Shown: in pieces, positions 43,452 to 52,307 of the stretch
Layout of the letters: each line of letters begins with the position of its first letter
Numbering within the stretch: position 1 is the stretch's first letter
Origin: Cyanobium sp. FGCU52
GTDB lineage: Bacteria > Cyanobacteriota > Cyanobacteriia > PCC-6307 > Cyanobiaceae
Assembly (NCBI GenBank): GCA_024958715.1
Contig: JANWUS010000077.1
Span: 1-54,608, forward strand
Direction: 5' to 3'
DNA length: 54,608 nucleotides
The notes under the pieces: model-generated
Told to the model about the DNA's origin: nothing
Databases searched by the model: none
Seen by the model: the letters and a program-made list of their open reading frames with translations, nothing else
Translations under genes and position numbers: made by a program

Positions 43452-44452
43452 ACGCCCGCACCCTGCTGGGCACCCTGGCCCTGGTGGTGCTGGGGCTGCT
43501 GGTGTGGGAGCTGCGCTGGGTGCTGCTGGTGCTCTTCGGCGCCGTGGTGCTGGCCGTGGCGCTCGACGTGCCCATCAGCCTCGTGCGGCGCCTGCTGCCG
43601 CTCAATCGGCCCTCGGCCCTGCTGCTGGTGCTCACCGTGCTTGTGGTGCTGGGGGGCTGGCTGGGCAGCCTGCTGCTGCCCGAGGTGGTGGAGCAGGCCC
43701 GGCAGTTCTCGCTGCTGCTGCCGGTGCTCGCCCACCGGCTCACCGACCTGCTCAGGTCGGTGCCGGGCCTGCCGAAGATCGACAGCCACCTGCTCAATGA
43801 CCAGCCCTGGGAGCGTCTCCAGCCCCTGGGCAGCCAGCTGCTGGGGGTGGCCGGCGGCGCCGCCAACAGCACCGTGCAGCTGCTGCTGATGGTGCTGCTG
43901 GCGATCCTGCTCGCCCTCGATCCCCGCAGCCACCAGCGGCTGGTGATCGCCGCCACGCCCCGCTTCTATCGGCCGCGGATGCAAACGCTGCTGGCGGAAT
44001 GCCGCGAGGCCCTGGGGGGCTGGCTGGCCGGCATGACCCTCTCGGCCGTGGTGGTGTTTCTCACCACCTGGGCCGGCCTCGCCCTGCTCAAGGTGCCCCT
44101 GGCGCTGCTGAGCGCTCTGGTGTGCGGCCTGCTCACCTTCGTGCCCACCATCGGACCCACCGCCGCCACCCTGCTGCCGCTGGCGGTGGCCCTGCTGGTG
44201 TCCCCCGCCAAGGTGGTGCAGGTGCTGGTGCTGCGGCTGGTGCTGCAGAACGGCGAGGCCTTCCTGCTCACGCCGATGCTGCTGAGCCGCACCGTGAATC
44301 TGCTGCCCACCGTGGCCCTGATGTCCCAGTTGTGCCTGGGGGCCCTGCTGGGGCTGCCCGGCATCCTGCTGGCCCTGCCGCTGGTGGTGGTGCTGCAGGT
44401 GATCGGCCAGGAGGTGCTGGTGCGCGACGTGATGGACCGCTGGGACCGCTGA
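43448..44452 (+). CDS. AI-2E family transporter (PerM-like), copy 2
   Basis: Paralog of the preceding gene, 334 residues, starting with ATG overlapping its stop (ATGA). The same organisation is visible: WELRWVLLVLFGAVVLAVALDVP, a linker, and TFVPTIGPTAATLLPL and RLVLQNGEAFLLTPMLLS near 230 and 265. The tandem pair probably arose by duplication and could form a heteromeric carrier. The stop abuts the stop of the opposite-strand 89-residue gene in TGATCA with no spacer. Confidence 0.88.
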   Translation: MNARTLLGTLALVVLGLLVWELRWVLLVLFGAVVLAVALDVPISLVRRLLPLNRPSALLLVLTVLVVLGGWLGSLLLPEVVEQARQFSLLLPVLAHRLTDLLRSVPGLPKIDSHLLNDQPWERLQPLGSQLLGVAGGAANSTVQLLLMVLLAILLALDPRSHQRLVIAATPRFYRPRMQTLLAECREALGGWLAGMTLSAVVVFLTTWAGLALLKVPLALLSALVCGLLTFVPTIGPTAATLLPLAVALLVSPAKVVQVLVLRLVLQNGEAFLLTPMLLSRTVNLLPTVALMSQLCLGALLGLPGILLALPLVVVLQVIGQEVLVRDVMDRWDR

Positions 44453-44722
44453 TCAGGTTGCCTGGGACCTCAGCCGCCGGCGGTGGGAACGACGGTAACG
44501 GCGCCACAGGGACGGTTGGGCCACCAGGACCGCCACCGCCAGGGGGTGGGTGCGCAGGGCCTCAACCAGGGAGGTGACGGTGAAGCTGTCGGCCAGGAGC
44601 TGGAACTCCACCCGCAGATCGCCGAGGGCAAGGATCAGCAGCACCAGGGGAACGAGGGGCCAGGGACTGGACCGGGGGGCTTCAGGGGAGGCGGAATCCG
44701 TCGATGGAGTGGGGGAGTTCAT
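44453..44722 (-). CDS. Small membrane protein downstream of secF, unknown
   Basis: An 89-residue protein whose ATG overlaps the secF stop (ATGA). It has a Ser/Pro-rich start, a hydrophobic helix (about 20-37, SPWPLVPLVLLILALGD), a second moderately hydrophobic stretch (about 60-72) and a very basic C-terminus (RRYRRSHRRRLR). It is probably co-translated with secDF. I do not recognise a named family. Confidence 0.65.
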   Translation of the reverse strand: MNSPTPSTDSASPEAPRSSPWPLVPLVLLILALGDLRVEFQLLADSFTVTSLVEALRTHPLAVAVLVAQPSLWRRYRRSHRRRLRSQAT

Positions 44723-45684
44723 CGGCGGGAGAGCACCGGCAGCAGCGTGGGCGCCAGACCGATGCTCGACCAGCTGCCCACACCGATGCCCACGGTGAGG
44801 GCCACGGCGAACCAGAACAGGCTGGAACCGCCGAAGAAGATCAGCCCCAGCAGGGGCAGCAGGGTGGTGAGGGAGGTGTAGAGAGAGCGGGTGAGGGTGG
44901 CATCAACGGCCACATCCACCTGATCGGTGAGCGGAAGCTCCCCGATCAGCTTGCGCTGCTCACGGATGCGGTCGTAGACGACGACCGTGTCGGTGACCGA
45001 GTAGCCGGCCACGGTGATCAGCGACACGGCGAACAGGGTGTCGACCTCGACGCCCAGCAGCAGGCCGAGCCAGGCGAAGACACCGCAGGTGATCAGCACG
45101 TCGTGGGCAAGGGCCACCAGGGCCAGAAAGGCGAACACACCGCTGTAGGAGAAGGTGATGTAAGCGGCGATCGCCGCGAAGCTCACGATCAGGGAGATGA
45201 TGCTGGTGCGCAGCAGCTGGGAGCCGAGGGTGGGGCCGATCGTGGACACCGACGTGCCCGCAGCATCGAGCGGGCCGACATCCCCTTCCAGAGCCTTCAC
45301 CACCGCCGCACTCTCGTCGGGATCGAGGGCCGGCAGCCGCAGGGTGAGGGAGCGACCGCCGTCGAGCACCTGAACCGAAGCGCTGGAGAGATTGGGGGCC
45401 GGCCCGCCCTCGGGGGCCGGCAGCTGGATCGCCGCCACCTTCTCCTGGACCTGGGGGGCGGTGAGGGCGCCGCAGTCGGTGCCGCAGCGCCGCTCGATCT
45501 GGATCTGGGTGCCGCCGGTGAAGTCGAGCCCGGGCTTGAGCGGCAGACCGATGGTGGGATTCAGCCAGGAGAGCACCAGGCCGAGCACGCTGAGCGCACA
45601 GGCCAGGCCCGAGCCGATCCAGGCCAGCCGGCGATGCCGGTTGATGCGAAAGAAGCGGAAGCTGGGAAGGGGAGTGGAGGTCAC
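44719..45684 (-). CDS. secF: Protein translocase subunit SecF
   Basis: Partner of SecD, using the proton motive force to complete Sec export into periplasm or thylakoid lumen. The 321-residue protein (GTG start) has a first helix (about 17-38), the P1 periplasmic region containing LDFTGGTQIQIER and the C-terminal helices with VAGYSVTDTVVVYDRIRE near 225, the classic SecF signature. The start is 19 bp after secD. Confidence 0.95.
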   Translation of the reverse strand: MTSTPLPSFRFFRINRHRRLAWIGSGLACALSVLGLVLSWLNPTIGLPLKPGLDFTGGTQIQIERRCGTDCGALTAPQVQEKVAAIQLPAPEGGPAPNLSSASVQVLDGGRSLTLRLPALDPDESAAVVKALEGDVGPLDAAGTSVSTIGPTLGSQLLRTSIISLIVSFAAIAAYITFSYSGVFAFLALVALAHDVLITCGVFAWLGLLLGVEVDTLFAVSLITVAGYSVTDTVVVYDRIREQRKLIGELPLTDQVDVAVDATLTRSLYTSLTTLLPLLGLIFFGGSSLFWFAVALTVGIGVGSWSSIGLAPTLLPVLSRR

Positions 45685-45703
45685 GGGCGGGGGTTAAGGG
45701 AGC

Positions 45704-47236
45704 TCAGGCCGCCGGGGAAGGGGTGGAGGAGGGCAGCTGGCGGGCCGGCAGGAAATAGGTGACGCGGCGCAGGGCCGGATAGCTCATCAGCAGCCGCAGC
45801 AGGGTGCGGGTGCAGGTGAGGGCGGTGAACAGGCTCAGAAGCAGGCCGATCGCCAGGGTGACGGCAAAGCCCTTGACGAGGCCCGTGCCGAGGAAGAACA
45901 GGGCCGCGCAGCTGATCAGACCGGTGACGTGGCCGTCGAAGATCGAGGAGAAGGCCAGCGAGAAGCCGGTGTCGATCGAGCGGATCAGGGTGTTGCCGGC
46001 GCGCAGTTCCTCCTTCACCCGCTCGAAGATCAGCACGTTGGCATCCACCGCCATGCCCACCGAGAGGATGAAGCCGGCGATGCCCGGCAGGGTGAGGGTG
46101 ACCGGGATCAGCGCATAGAGGGCGAGGTTGAACAGGGCGTAGAGGCTCAGGGCCAGCACCGCCACCACCCCCGGCAGGCGGTAGACGAGCAGCATGAACA
46201 GGGCCACCAGGGCGAGGCCCGCCAGACCGGCCGCCAGGCTGCGGCGGATGTTCTCGGCCCCGAGGGAGGGGCCCACCGTGCGCTGCTCGATGATCTTCAC
46301 CGGCAACGGCAGGGAACCGCCGCGCAGCTGCACCTCCAGGTCGCGGGCCTCCTCGGCGGTGAAGCGGCCGGAGATGGTGGCGGCGCCACCGGTGATGCCC
46401 GCCGCCTTGAACTCGGGGCCCACCGTGGCCTCGCTGATGCTGCGGCCATCCAGCACGATGCCGAGCACCCGGCCGGTGCCGGCGATCCCCTGGGTGAGGG
46501 CGGCGAACTTCTCGCCACCGGCGCGGGTGAAGTTGAGGGTGACCTCCCAGTCCTGACCGGTCTGCTGCTGCTGACGGCCGGCGGTGACCAGATCCTTGCC
46601 GGTGATCAGGGTGGGACCGAACAGGGCGACGACCCGACGGTTGACCTCGTTGCTCAGGGCCTCGAGCTGGCTGGCCTCGGTGCTGCCTTCGGGGATCGAG
46701 AGGCCGAGGGCACGGAATGCCTTGGCCCGCTCCTCATCGGAGAGGGTGGGCTTGGGGGGCTTGGGCTGGCCGGTCTGGGAGGCGGCGGCCTCGGCCGCCG
46801 CGGCGGCATGGGCGGGGTCGCGGGAGGCGATCACCGCCTCCAGCTGGCGCTTGAGGGGAAGCAGACCCTCCATCTCCTTCTCGGTGCCGGGCCGCTGGGC
46901 GCGGAACTCGAGCAGGGCGGTGCTGCCGAGCACCTTGGCCGCCCGGGCCGGATCCTGTTCACCGGGCAGCTGCAGCACCAGCTGGTCGTCGCCGACGGTC
47001 TGCAGGGTGGATTCGGCCACCCCGAGGCCGTTGATGCGGCGCTCCAGCACCTCCTTCACGGCCTCGAGCTGCTCGCGGCCCACCGAGCGGATCTCGGCGT
47101 TCGGCAGCACCTGAAGGGTGAGCTGGCTGCCACCGCGGAGGTCGAGACCGAGCTGCAGGCCGTAGGTGGCCACCAAGGCGCCGGCGGCGATCGCCAGGGC
47201 CAGGATCAGGGCGAACCACCCCTGTTGACGTGCCAT
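45704..47236 (-). CDS. secD: Protein translocase subunit SecD
   Basis: Membrane component of the SecDF complex. ATG 47236 (MARQQGWFALILALAIAAG) gives 510 residues. Motifs: LQLGLDLRGGSQLTLQV near 30, RRINGLGVAESTLQ near 68, a periplasmic region longer than usual containing an Ala-rich segment (about 130-170), and SVGMAVDANVLIFERVKEEL near 395. It starts one base after the pdhB stop, an unusual link between export and central metabolism that recurs, as I recall, in picocyanobacteria. Confidence 0.95.
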   Translation of the reverse strand: MARQQGWFALILALAIAAGALVATYGLQLGLDLRGGSQLTLQVLPNAEIRSVGREQLEAVKEVLERRINGLGVAESTLQTVGDDQLVLQLPGEQDPARAAKVLGSTALLEFRAQRPGTEKEMEGLLPLKRQLEAVIASRDPAHAAAAAEAAASQTGQPKPPKPTLSDEERAKAFRALGLSIPEGSTEASQLEALSNEVNRRVVALFGPTLITGKDLVTAGRQQQQTGQDWEVTLNFTRAGGEKFAALTQGIAGTGRVLGIVLDGRSISEATVGPEFKAAGITGGAATISGRFTAEEARDLEVQLRGGSLPLPVKIIEQRTVGPSLGAENIRRSLAAGLAGLALVALFMLLVYRLPGVVAVLALSLYALFNLALYALIPVTLTLPGIAGFILSVGMAVDANVLIFERVKEELRAGNTLIRSIDTGFSLAFSSIFDGHVTGLISCAALFFLGTGLVKGFAVTLAIGLLLSLFTALTCTRTLLRLLMSYPALRRVTYFLPARQLPSSTPSPAA

Positions 47237-47237
47237 C

Positions 47238-48221
47238 TCAGAGCAGCCCGGCCGTGATCTTCTGGGCGGCGTCCACGATCTGGTGGGGCTGGATGATCGT
47301 GAGGTTCTCGAGGTTGCCGTTGTAGGGCGTGGGGATGTCCTGGGAGGAGAGGCGCACGGGCCGGGCATCGAGATCGTCGAAGCACTCCTCGGTGATCAGG
47401 GCGATGAGCTCGGCGCCGATGCCGCCGGTCTTCATGCACTCCTCCACGATCAGCACCCGGTGGGTCTTGCGGATCGAGCGGCGGATCGTGTCCATGTCGA
47501 AGGGCTTGAGGCTGATCAGATCGATCAGTTCCGCATCCACACCCTGCTGCTCGAGCTGCTGCACGGCCTTGAGGCAGTGGTGGCGCATGCGCGAATAGGT
47601 GAGGATGGTGACATCGCTGCCCTCACGCACCACCTCGGCCTGATCAAGGGCGCAGATGTAGTCGCCTTCGGGGATGTCTTCGCTGAGGTTGTAAAGCAGC
47701 ACGTGCTCGAAGAACAGCACGGGGTTGTTGTCGCGGATCGCCGCCTTCATCAGACCCTTGGCGTTGGTGGGGGTGCTGACCGCCACGATCTTGATGCCGG
47801 GCACGGCATGGAAGTAGGCCTCGAGGCGCTGGCTGTGCTCCGCCCCCAGCTGACGGCCCACACCCCCGGGGCCCCGCACCACGGCCGGAATGGTGTAGTT
47901 GCCGCCGCTGGTGTAGCGGAGCATGCCCATGTTGTTGGAGATCTGGTTGAAGGCCAGCAGCAGGAAGCCCATGTTCATGCCTTCCACGATCGGCCGCAGG
48001 CCGGTCATCGCGGCGCCCACCGCCATGCCGGTGAAGCTGTTCTCGGCGATCGGTGTGTCGAGAACGCGCAGTTCGCCGTATTTCTCGTAGAGATCCTTGG
48101 TGACCTTGTAGGAACCGCCGTACTGACCCACGTCCTCACCCATCACGCAGACATGGGGATCGCGGGCCATCTCTTCATCGATGGCTTCGCGCAGGGCGTT
48201 GAACAGCAGGGTTTCGGCCAC
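47238..48221 (-). CDS. pdhB: Pyruvate dehydrogenase E1 component, beta subunit
   Basis: Thiamine-diphosphate E1-beta, decarboxylating pyruvate in the pyruvate dehydrogenase complex. The 327-residue protein (GTG start at 48221) has [15 protein letters not shown] near 26, [26 protein letters not shown] near 56, and [22 protein letters not shown] near 115, then the C-terminal transketolase domain ([16 protein letters not shown] near 255). The E1-alpha gene is not here. Confidence 0.96.
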   Translation of the reverse strand: MAETLLFNALREAIDEEMARDPHVCVMGEDVGQYGGSYKVTKDLYEKYGELRVLDTPIAENSFTGMAVGAAMTGLRPIVEGMNMGFLLLAFNQISNNMGMLRYTSGGNYTIPAVVRGPGGVGRQLGAEHSQRLEAYFHAVPGIKIVAVSTPTNAKGLMKAAIRDNNPVLFFEHVLLYNLSEDIPEGDYICALDQAEVVREGSDVTILTYSRMRHHCLKAVQQLEQQGVDAELIDLISLKPFDMDTIRRSIRKTHRVLIVEECMKTGGIGAELIALITEECFDDLDARPVRLSSQDIPTPYNGNLENLTIIQPHQIVDAAQKITAGLL

Positions 48222-48245
48222 GTCGGAAGTCGGTGGGGAGACGAT

Positions 48246-48273
48246 TGGAGGGCGTCGCGTGGAGGGCGTCGCG
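48246..48273. repeat. 14-bp perfect tandem repeat before pdhB
   Basis: TGGAGGGCGTCGCG occurs twice head to tail, 24 bases upstream of the pdhB start codon. It probably lies in the untranslated leader or spacer. Confidence 0.85.
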
Positions 48274-48321
48274 GGACTCGGATCGGCGGATCCGCACAGA
48301 CCGCCGCGCGGCCAACCTATC

Positions 48322-48417
48322 TCAGCCCCCGGCGGCGAAGGTGCTGAGCAGCAGCACCGACAGCAGCATCCCCGGCAGCAGCAGGGTGACCAGCAGGCCC
48401 AGGTCGTGGGGAGTCAT
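48322..48417 (-). CDS. Candidate 31-residue single-pass membrane protein
   Basis: Short ORF from ATG 48417: [19 protein letters not shown] followed by [12 protein letters not shown]. Essentially the whole length is one membrane helix, reminiscent of small photosystem, NDH or cytochrome b6f subunits, but it matches none that I know. It lies between DUF3082 and pdhB on the same strand, 25 bp after the DUF3082 stop. The open frame extends further upstream through DUF3082, so reality needs comparative support. Confidence 0.45.
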   Translation of the reverse strand: MTPHDLGLLVTLLLPGMLLSVLLLSTFAAGG

Positions 48418-48442
48418 GGCCGAGGCGGGGTGGGCGCCCACG

Positions 48443-48784
48443 CTAGGCAGGGTCGGCGGGCCGTGCCGGCAGCAGGCTGCGGAAGAAGGTGAGCAGCAGA
48501 CCGAGGCCGATGAAGGCGAAGCTGAAGGTGGCAAGGAAGCACATGCCCACCACCAGCGTCTTGACCGCGGTGGCGATGCTCTGGGCCACCTGGGAGCTGT
48601 AGTGGGGCGGGTGCAGGGCGTAGTGATGCACCACCCGGCCGCTCATGCCGAAGCAGAGCCAGGCCAGCAGGCTGCTGGTGAGGGCCCCGCTGAGGAAGCT
48701 GAGCGGTCCCTTGCGGGGCGCGGCGGCTTCGGCATCGGCGGGACTGGCGGCCTCGGTGGGGCTGGGGGCGTCGGCGTCGCTCAC
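48443..48784 (-). CDS. DUF3082 family membrane protein
   Basis: A 113-residue protein of the cyanobacterial DUF3082 type (name from memory). The GTG start overlaps the ispE stop (GTGA). An Ala/Pro/acidic N-terminal tail is followed by two membrane helices: [20 protein letters not shown] (about 29-48) and [26 protein letters not shown] (about 75-100), with the conserved [19 protein letters not shown] between. Function unknown. Confidence 0.78.
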   Translation of the reverse strand: MSDADAPSPTEAASPADAEAAAPRKGPLSFLSGALTSSLLAWLCFGMSGRVVHHYALHPPHYSSQVAQSIATAVKTLVVGMCFLATFSFAFIGLGLLLTFFRSLLPARPADPA

Positions 48785-49740
48785 GGCTGCGGGGCATCTG
48801 GCAGCAGGCTGGCACCCGAGCCGGTGCAGCGGCAGCACCAGGCCTCGAACCCCGCGGCGGCGAGCTCGGCCGCCAGCTGCCGGTGGGCCGCTTCGGCGGC
48901 GGCGGGCTCCGGGAAGAGGGCGAACAGGCTGGGGCCCGAGCCGCTCATCGCCACCGCCAGGGCGCCCTCGGCGCGCCGCAGCAGAGCCAGCCCCTCGCGC
49001 ACGCTCACCACCTCCGGTTCCACCACCACCTGCAGGTCGTTGCGCAGGTGCGGCAGCGGCCCCTCGCCCCGCAGGGCTGCCGCCAGGGGGCCGCAGCGCA
49101 GGGCGTCGCGGCGCTGGGCGAAATCGGCTTCGCTCTCGAGGTAGAAATCGCCGCGCAGCTCGCGGCAGCGGCCGTAGGCCCAGGGGGTGGAGACGCTGAC
49201 CTCGGGATGTTTGATCAGCAGCACGCCCAGATCCGGGGCCTCAGCGGAGGCTGCCCCCGGCAGCGGTTCGAGGATCTCGCCGCGTCCGAAGCAGAGCCGG
49301 GTGCCGCCCTCGAGGCAGTAGGGCACGTCGGAGCCCAGGGAGGCGGCGATGGCGTGCAGCTCGGCCGCCGCCAGGCCGCAGCCCCAGAGCTCGTTGAGGC
49401 CCACCAGGGCCGCGGCGGCGTCGCTGGATCCACCGGCCAGGCCGGCGCCGATGGGAATCCGCTTCTCGAGCCGGATCGCCGCACCGAGCTCCGGCAAGCC
49501 GACCCTCTGCCGCAGCTGTTCCGCCGCCCGCACGATCAGGTTGTCGGCATCGGTGGGGAGGCCCTCGGCGTCGGTGCGGAGGCTGATGGCAGCGTCGGCG
49601 GTGGGCGCCAGCACGAGGGTGTCGGCCAGATCGAGGGTCTGCATCACCATCGCCAGCTCGTGGAAGCCGTCGGGGCGCAGGCCGAGCACCTCCAGGTGGA
49701 GGTTGATCTTGGCGGGGGCGGTGACGCGCAGGTCAGGCAT
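48781..49740 (-). CDS. ispE: 4-diphosphocytidyl-2-C-methyl-D-erythritol kinase
   Basis: GHMP kinase of the MEP isoprenoid pathway, supplying precursors for carotenoids and phytyl chains. The 319-residue protein begins [20 protein letters not shown], with the ATP-binding [22 protein letters not shown] near 96 and [13 protein letters not shown] near 273. It overlaps rsmA by 8 bp and DUF3082 by 4 bp. Confidence 0.95.
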   Translation of the reverse strand: MPDLRVTAPAKINLHLEVLGLRPDGFHELAMVMQTLDLADTLVLAPTADAAISLRTDAEGLPTDADNLIVRAAEQLRQRVGLPELGAAIRLEKRIPIGAGLAGGSSDAAAALVGLNELWGCGLAAAELHAIAASLGSDVPYCLEGGTRLCFGRGEILEPLPGAASAEAPDLGVLLIKHPEVSVSTPWAYGRCRELRGDFYLESEADFAQRRDALRCGPLAAALRGEGPLPHLRNDLQVVVEPEVVSVREGLALLRRAEGALAVAMSGSGPSLFALFPEPAAAEAAHRQLAAELAAAGFEAWCCRCTGSGASLLPDAPQP

Positions 49741-50599
49741 GGGGTGGGGCGGTGGCCTCCGCCGGAGCGGCGGCAGGGGTGGCCCGATTCAAGCCGGCCG
49801 CCAGGGCCAGCCAGCGCTCCGGCGCCAGCTCCTGCGGCCGCTGCTCCAGCTGCACCCCGGCGGCCTCCGCCAGCGCCAGCAGCTCGGGGGTGGGCAGCAG
49901 GCCGGCGAGCGTGTTGCGCAGCATCTTGCGGCGGGCGGCGAAGCAGCGGCGCAGGAGCTGCTCCACCGCGGCGGCCAGGGCCGGCTCGGGCCGCTGCTCA
50001 GGCGGCAGGGGATCGAGTCGCACCACCTCCGACATCACCTTCGGCGGCGGCTGAAAGCAGCGCGGAGGCACGGCGCACACCGGGGTGCAGCGGGCCAGGA
50101 GCTGCATGCGCACGCTCAGGGCCGAGAAGGCAGTGCTGCCCGGCCGGGCCCGGATCCGCTCCCCCACCTCCTGCTGCACCAGCAGCACCAGCCGCCGGTA
50201 GGGAGGGTCGTGGGGCCGGTCGAGCCGGCCCACCAGCCGCTCCAGCAGCGGGCCCGTGATGTTGTACGGGATGTTGGCCACCACCGTGCGGGGGGCAGGC
50301 CCGTCCTGCGGGATCAGGGGCACCTCCAGAGCGTCGCCCTCCACCAGGGTGAAGCGGGGATCGCTGCCGAAACGTGTGCGCAGGCCCGCCACCAGGTCGC
50401 GATCGAGCTCCACGGCCCGCAGGGCGGCGATCGGCGCGGCCAGCAGCCGCTCGGTGAGGGCGCCCCGTCCGGGGCCCACCTCCAGCACCCGTTCGCCTTC
50501 CTCCAGCTCGGCGGCGGCCACGATCCGATCCAGCACGGTGGCATCGGTGAGCCAGTGCTGGCCGAAACGCTTGCGCGCCCGATGACCCTGGAACCCCAT
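49733..50599 (-). CDS. rsmA: 16S rRNA (adenine1518/1519-N6)-dimethyltransferase
   Basis: KsgA-type methyltransferase modifying two adenosines near the 3' end of 16S rRNA. ATG 50599 gives [19 protein letters not shown] and 288 residues. Motifs: SAM-binding [16 protein letters not shown] near 39, catalytic [11 protein letters not shown] near 109, and the C-terminal domain with [16 protein letters not shown] near 185. The upstream extension of the frame (about 100 codons) is shadow of the divergent small gene. Confidence 0.95.
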   Translation of the reverse strand: MGFQGHRARKRFGQHWLTDATVLDRIVAAAELEEGERVLEVGPGRGALTERLLAAPIAALRAVELDRDLVAGLRTRFGSDPRFTLVEGDALEVPLIPQDGPAPRTVVANIPYNITGPLLERLVGRLDRPHDPPYRRLVLLVQQEVGERIRARPGSTAFSALSVRMQLLARCTPVCAVPPRCFQPPPKVMSEVVRLDPLPPEQRPEPALAAAVEQLLRRCFAARRKMLRNTLAGLLPTPELLALAEAAGVQLEQRPQELAPERWLALAAGLNRATPAAAPAEATAPPHA

Positions 50600-50687
50600 G
50601 GCAGGCCTTCGACTGCCTCCAGATTGCAGGGCCGTGGCACCGGCCGCCGCCCTGGCCAGCATGGAAGCGGATGTGTGCCCTGCCGCC

Positions 50688-50996
50688 ATGCCTGCCCCGT
50701 TCCCCCCCGTCCGCCGCTGCGCGCGGGCGGCGCTGCTCCTGCCCCTGCTGGCGCTGGCCCTGGCCGCCGGGCAGGCCCGGGCGGGGAGTTCCACCGCCGA
50801 ATCCACCTGGGACCGGGGCGACGCCCAGCAGCGGGCCCTGCAGGGGGTGCCCCGCGGCGCCACGGTGACGCGCACCGCCTGCCAGGACATCGGCATGTCC
50901 GGCAACAACGACCGCTACCGCTGCACGGTGTTCTTCGAGGCCACCCCGGCGCCGCCCACCGGAGCACCCACCACGGCCCCCTCCACGGCCCCCTGA
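50688..50996 (+). CDS. Small secreted protein, unknown function
   Basis: From ATG 50688 (MPAPFPPVRRCARAALLLPLL) it encodes 102 residues with a signal peptide ending around AGQARA (residue 31). The mature part has two cysteines, in RTACQDIGMSG and RYRCTVFFE, and a short Thr/Pro/Ala tail. The core YRCTVFFE-type strand is similar to other small cyanobacterial secreted proteins, but no family is recognised. It is divergent from rsmA. Confidence 0.68.
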   Translation: MPAPFPPVRRCARAALLLPLLALALAAGQARAGSSTAESTWDRGDAQQRALQGVPRGATVTRTACQDIGMSGNNDRYRCTVFFEATPAPPTGAPTTAPSTAP

Positions 50997-51004
50997 TCCC
51001 CAGC

Positions 51005-51415
51005 TCAGACCAGCAGGCGGATCCAGCGCACCGGGCCCGCCTGCGGCGGCAGGGGCACCAGGGCCGCCACCAGTTCCACGGGCCGTTCCGCCCAGTCGGG
51101 ATGGGCGGCGCACCAGCAGGCCCAGGCCCGGCTGATCCGGCGGCCCTTGCGGTGATCGAGGCCATCGCTGCTCCAGCTGCCCCCGCTCTGGCGGCGCCCC
51201 TTCACCTCCACCACCAGCAGCCGCCCCGGCTTGGCCATCACCAGGTCGAGTTCGCCCCAGCGGCAGCGCCACTGCCGCGACAGCAGCCGCCAGCCGCGCT
51301 GCTGCAGCAGCCTCAGGGCCCGCTGTTCGGCGAAGTCGCCGCTGCGCTGCTGGGACGTGCGCGGCAAGGAAGGGTGGCGAAGGCCCGCCTCAGCCTTCCC
51401 CGACCCTGACGCCAC
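51005..51415 (-). CDS. yraN: YraN family (UPF0102) putative endonuclease-fold protein
   Basis: Small protein with a Holliday-junction-resolvase/endonuclease-like fold, role unclear. I use the GTG at 51415; a TTG at 51439 would add eight residues. The core has RSGDFAEQRALRLLQQRGWRLL, WGELDLVMAKPGRLLVVEVKGR (the PD-(D/E)XK-like Asp and Glu-x-Lys) and HRKGRRISRAW. About 137 residues. It is the last recognisable core gene before the accessory region. Confidence 0.85.
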   Translation of the reverse strand: MASGSGKAEAGLRHPSLPRTSQQRSGDFAEQRALRLLQQRGWRLLSRQWRCRWGELDLVMAKPGRLLVVEVKGRRQSGGSWSSDGLDHRKGRRISRAWACWCAAHPDWAERPVELVAALVPLPPQAGPVRWIRLLV

Positions 51416-51584
51416 CCTATGGGGGGCCAAGACCAGCAACAGCCACGGTGGCCCGGGTTATTCATCCTCAGGCAGCTGCAGGTTGCGTTGGAAGGGGATG
51501 GTTTATCTGTACAACTTCGGGCTGCTTCCAGTCGCGAGGAGGTCGGCTCCAGCGCTGAGGATGCTTCTGTCGAGCCTCCTCGTA

Positions 51585-52012
51585 GGTCCCTCAACCAGAC
51601 GCTGGGGCTGGGGTACAGGCACTGGCCAACGGATGCCACCTTTCTCTAGCTGTTCAACAAGGCTCACCTGAAGGAGTTGGGCCAGGTGCTGCAGGCCTGG
51701 ATGATCAGCCATATTCCTGGTGGCGCAGAGGATTTGGACCAGCTGGTCTGTGATGGCAAAACGTTGCGCGGCTCTGCGGTTGAGACGGAGGACGGCAACC
51801 ACCGCGTTGTCGCCGAGGTCACGGTGTACGCCCGAGTGCTCGGCGTCGCCCTGGCCCAGAAGGCTTACGACACTCGTGAATCCAGCGAGCGCGCAGCCCT
51901 CAAGGAGTTGCTGAGCACCCTGGATCTCGACAGCCCAGAAGCCTGCTGCGCCTGAACCGGCAGCGTTGGTCGATTGACAACTCCAGGCAGGGCGATGGTG
52001 TCAAACTATAGA
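51585..52012 (+). pseudogene. ISAs1-family transposase remnant (N-terminal half plus tail)
   Basis: Decayed DDE transposase. Reading one frame, LNQTLGLGYRHWPTDATFL is interrupted by a TAG at 51647-51649, then LFNKAHLKELGQVLQAWMI continues, followed by LDQLVCDGKTLRGSAVE (first catalytic Asp region), VAEVTVYARVLGVALAQKAYDT and ALKELLSTLDLDS, ending at a TGA (51953-51955). In another frame RQRWSIDN, matching the family's C-terminal RQRWSIEN region, follows within 10 bases, so the middle is deleted. The left end is approximate. Not functional. Confidence 0.75.
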
Positions 52013-52307
52013 TGCCATCAGGAAGCTCTCACCCATCCGCTCGCCTGGGACTATCACCGTCTTCATAATTGTAAAAGCGCTGGATCAAGTTTGCGGAAAA
52101 AGGAGAAGTGGCATGCATTTATTGACTACTAGCCGATATGTTATTGAGACCTTAAAGATAAAGATTGGCAGCTGCAACAAGCAAATACCTCGAAGTCCCT
52201 AAGCAGCCTTTGGATCCAGATCGGTCAAGCAAGTTGTGCCACAAGGGAATTGCATATTACAGCGAACCTGAAAGAGCTGGGCACAAGATAGCAAAATTCC
52301 ACAACAT
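51956..52307. other. Non-coding, AT-rich entry to the accessory region
   Basis: Base composition drops sharply around 52,000. Besides the transposase tail to about 52,012 I see only a 45-codon open stretch on the plus strand from an ATG near 52,000 (containing HPLAWDYHRLHNC), too short and unlike known proteins to call. No RNA gene or clear repeat seen. Confidence 0.4.

Larger units (their letters stand above)
13841..47194. repeat. HIP1 octamers (GCGATCGC)
   Basis: The cyanobacterial highly iterated palindrome GCGATCGC occurs at 13841, 14264, 17000, 21785, 22702, 35199, 40650, 45167 and 47187. The list is from reading by eye and may be incomplete. None was seen in the AT-rich region after 52,000. 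Confidence 0.7.

Noticed and set aside
51503-51802. 99-codon minus-strand frame
   Set aside because: It lies antisense to the first transposase remnant and has no recognisable domain.
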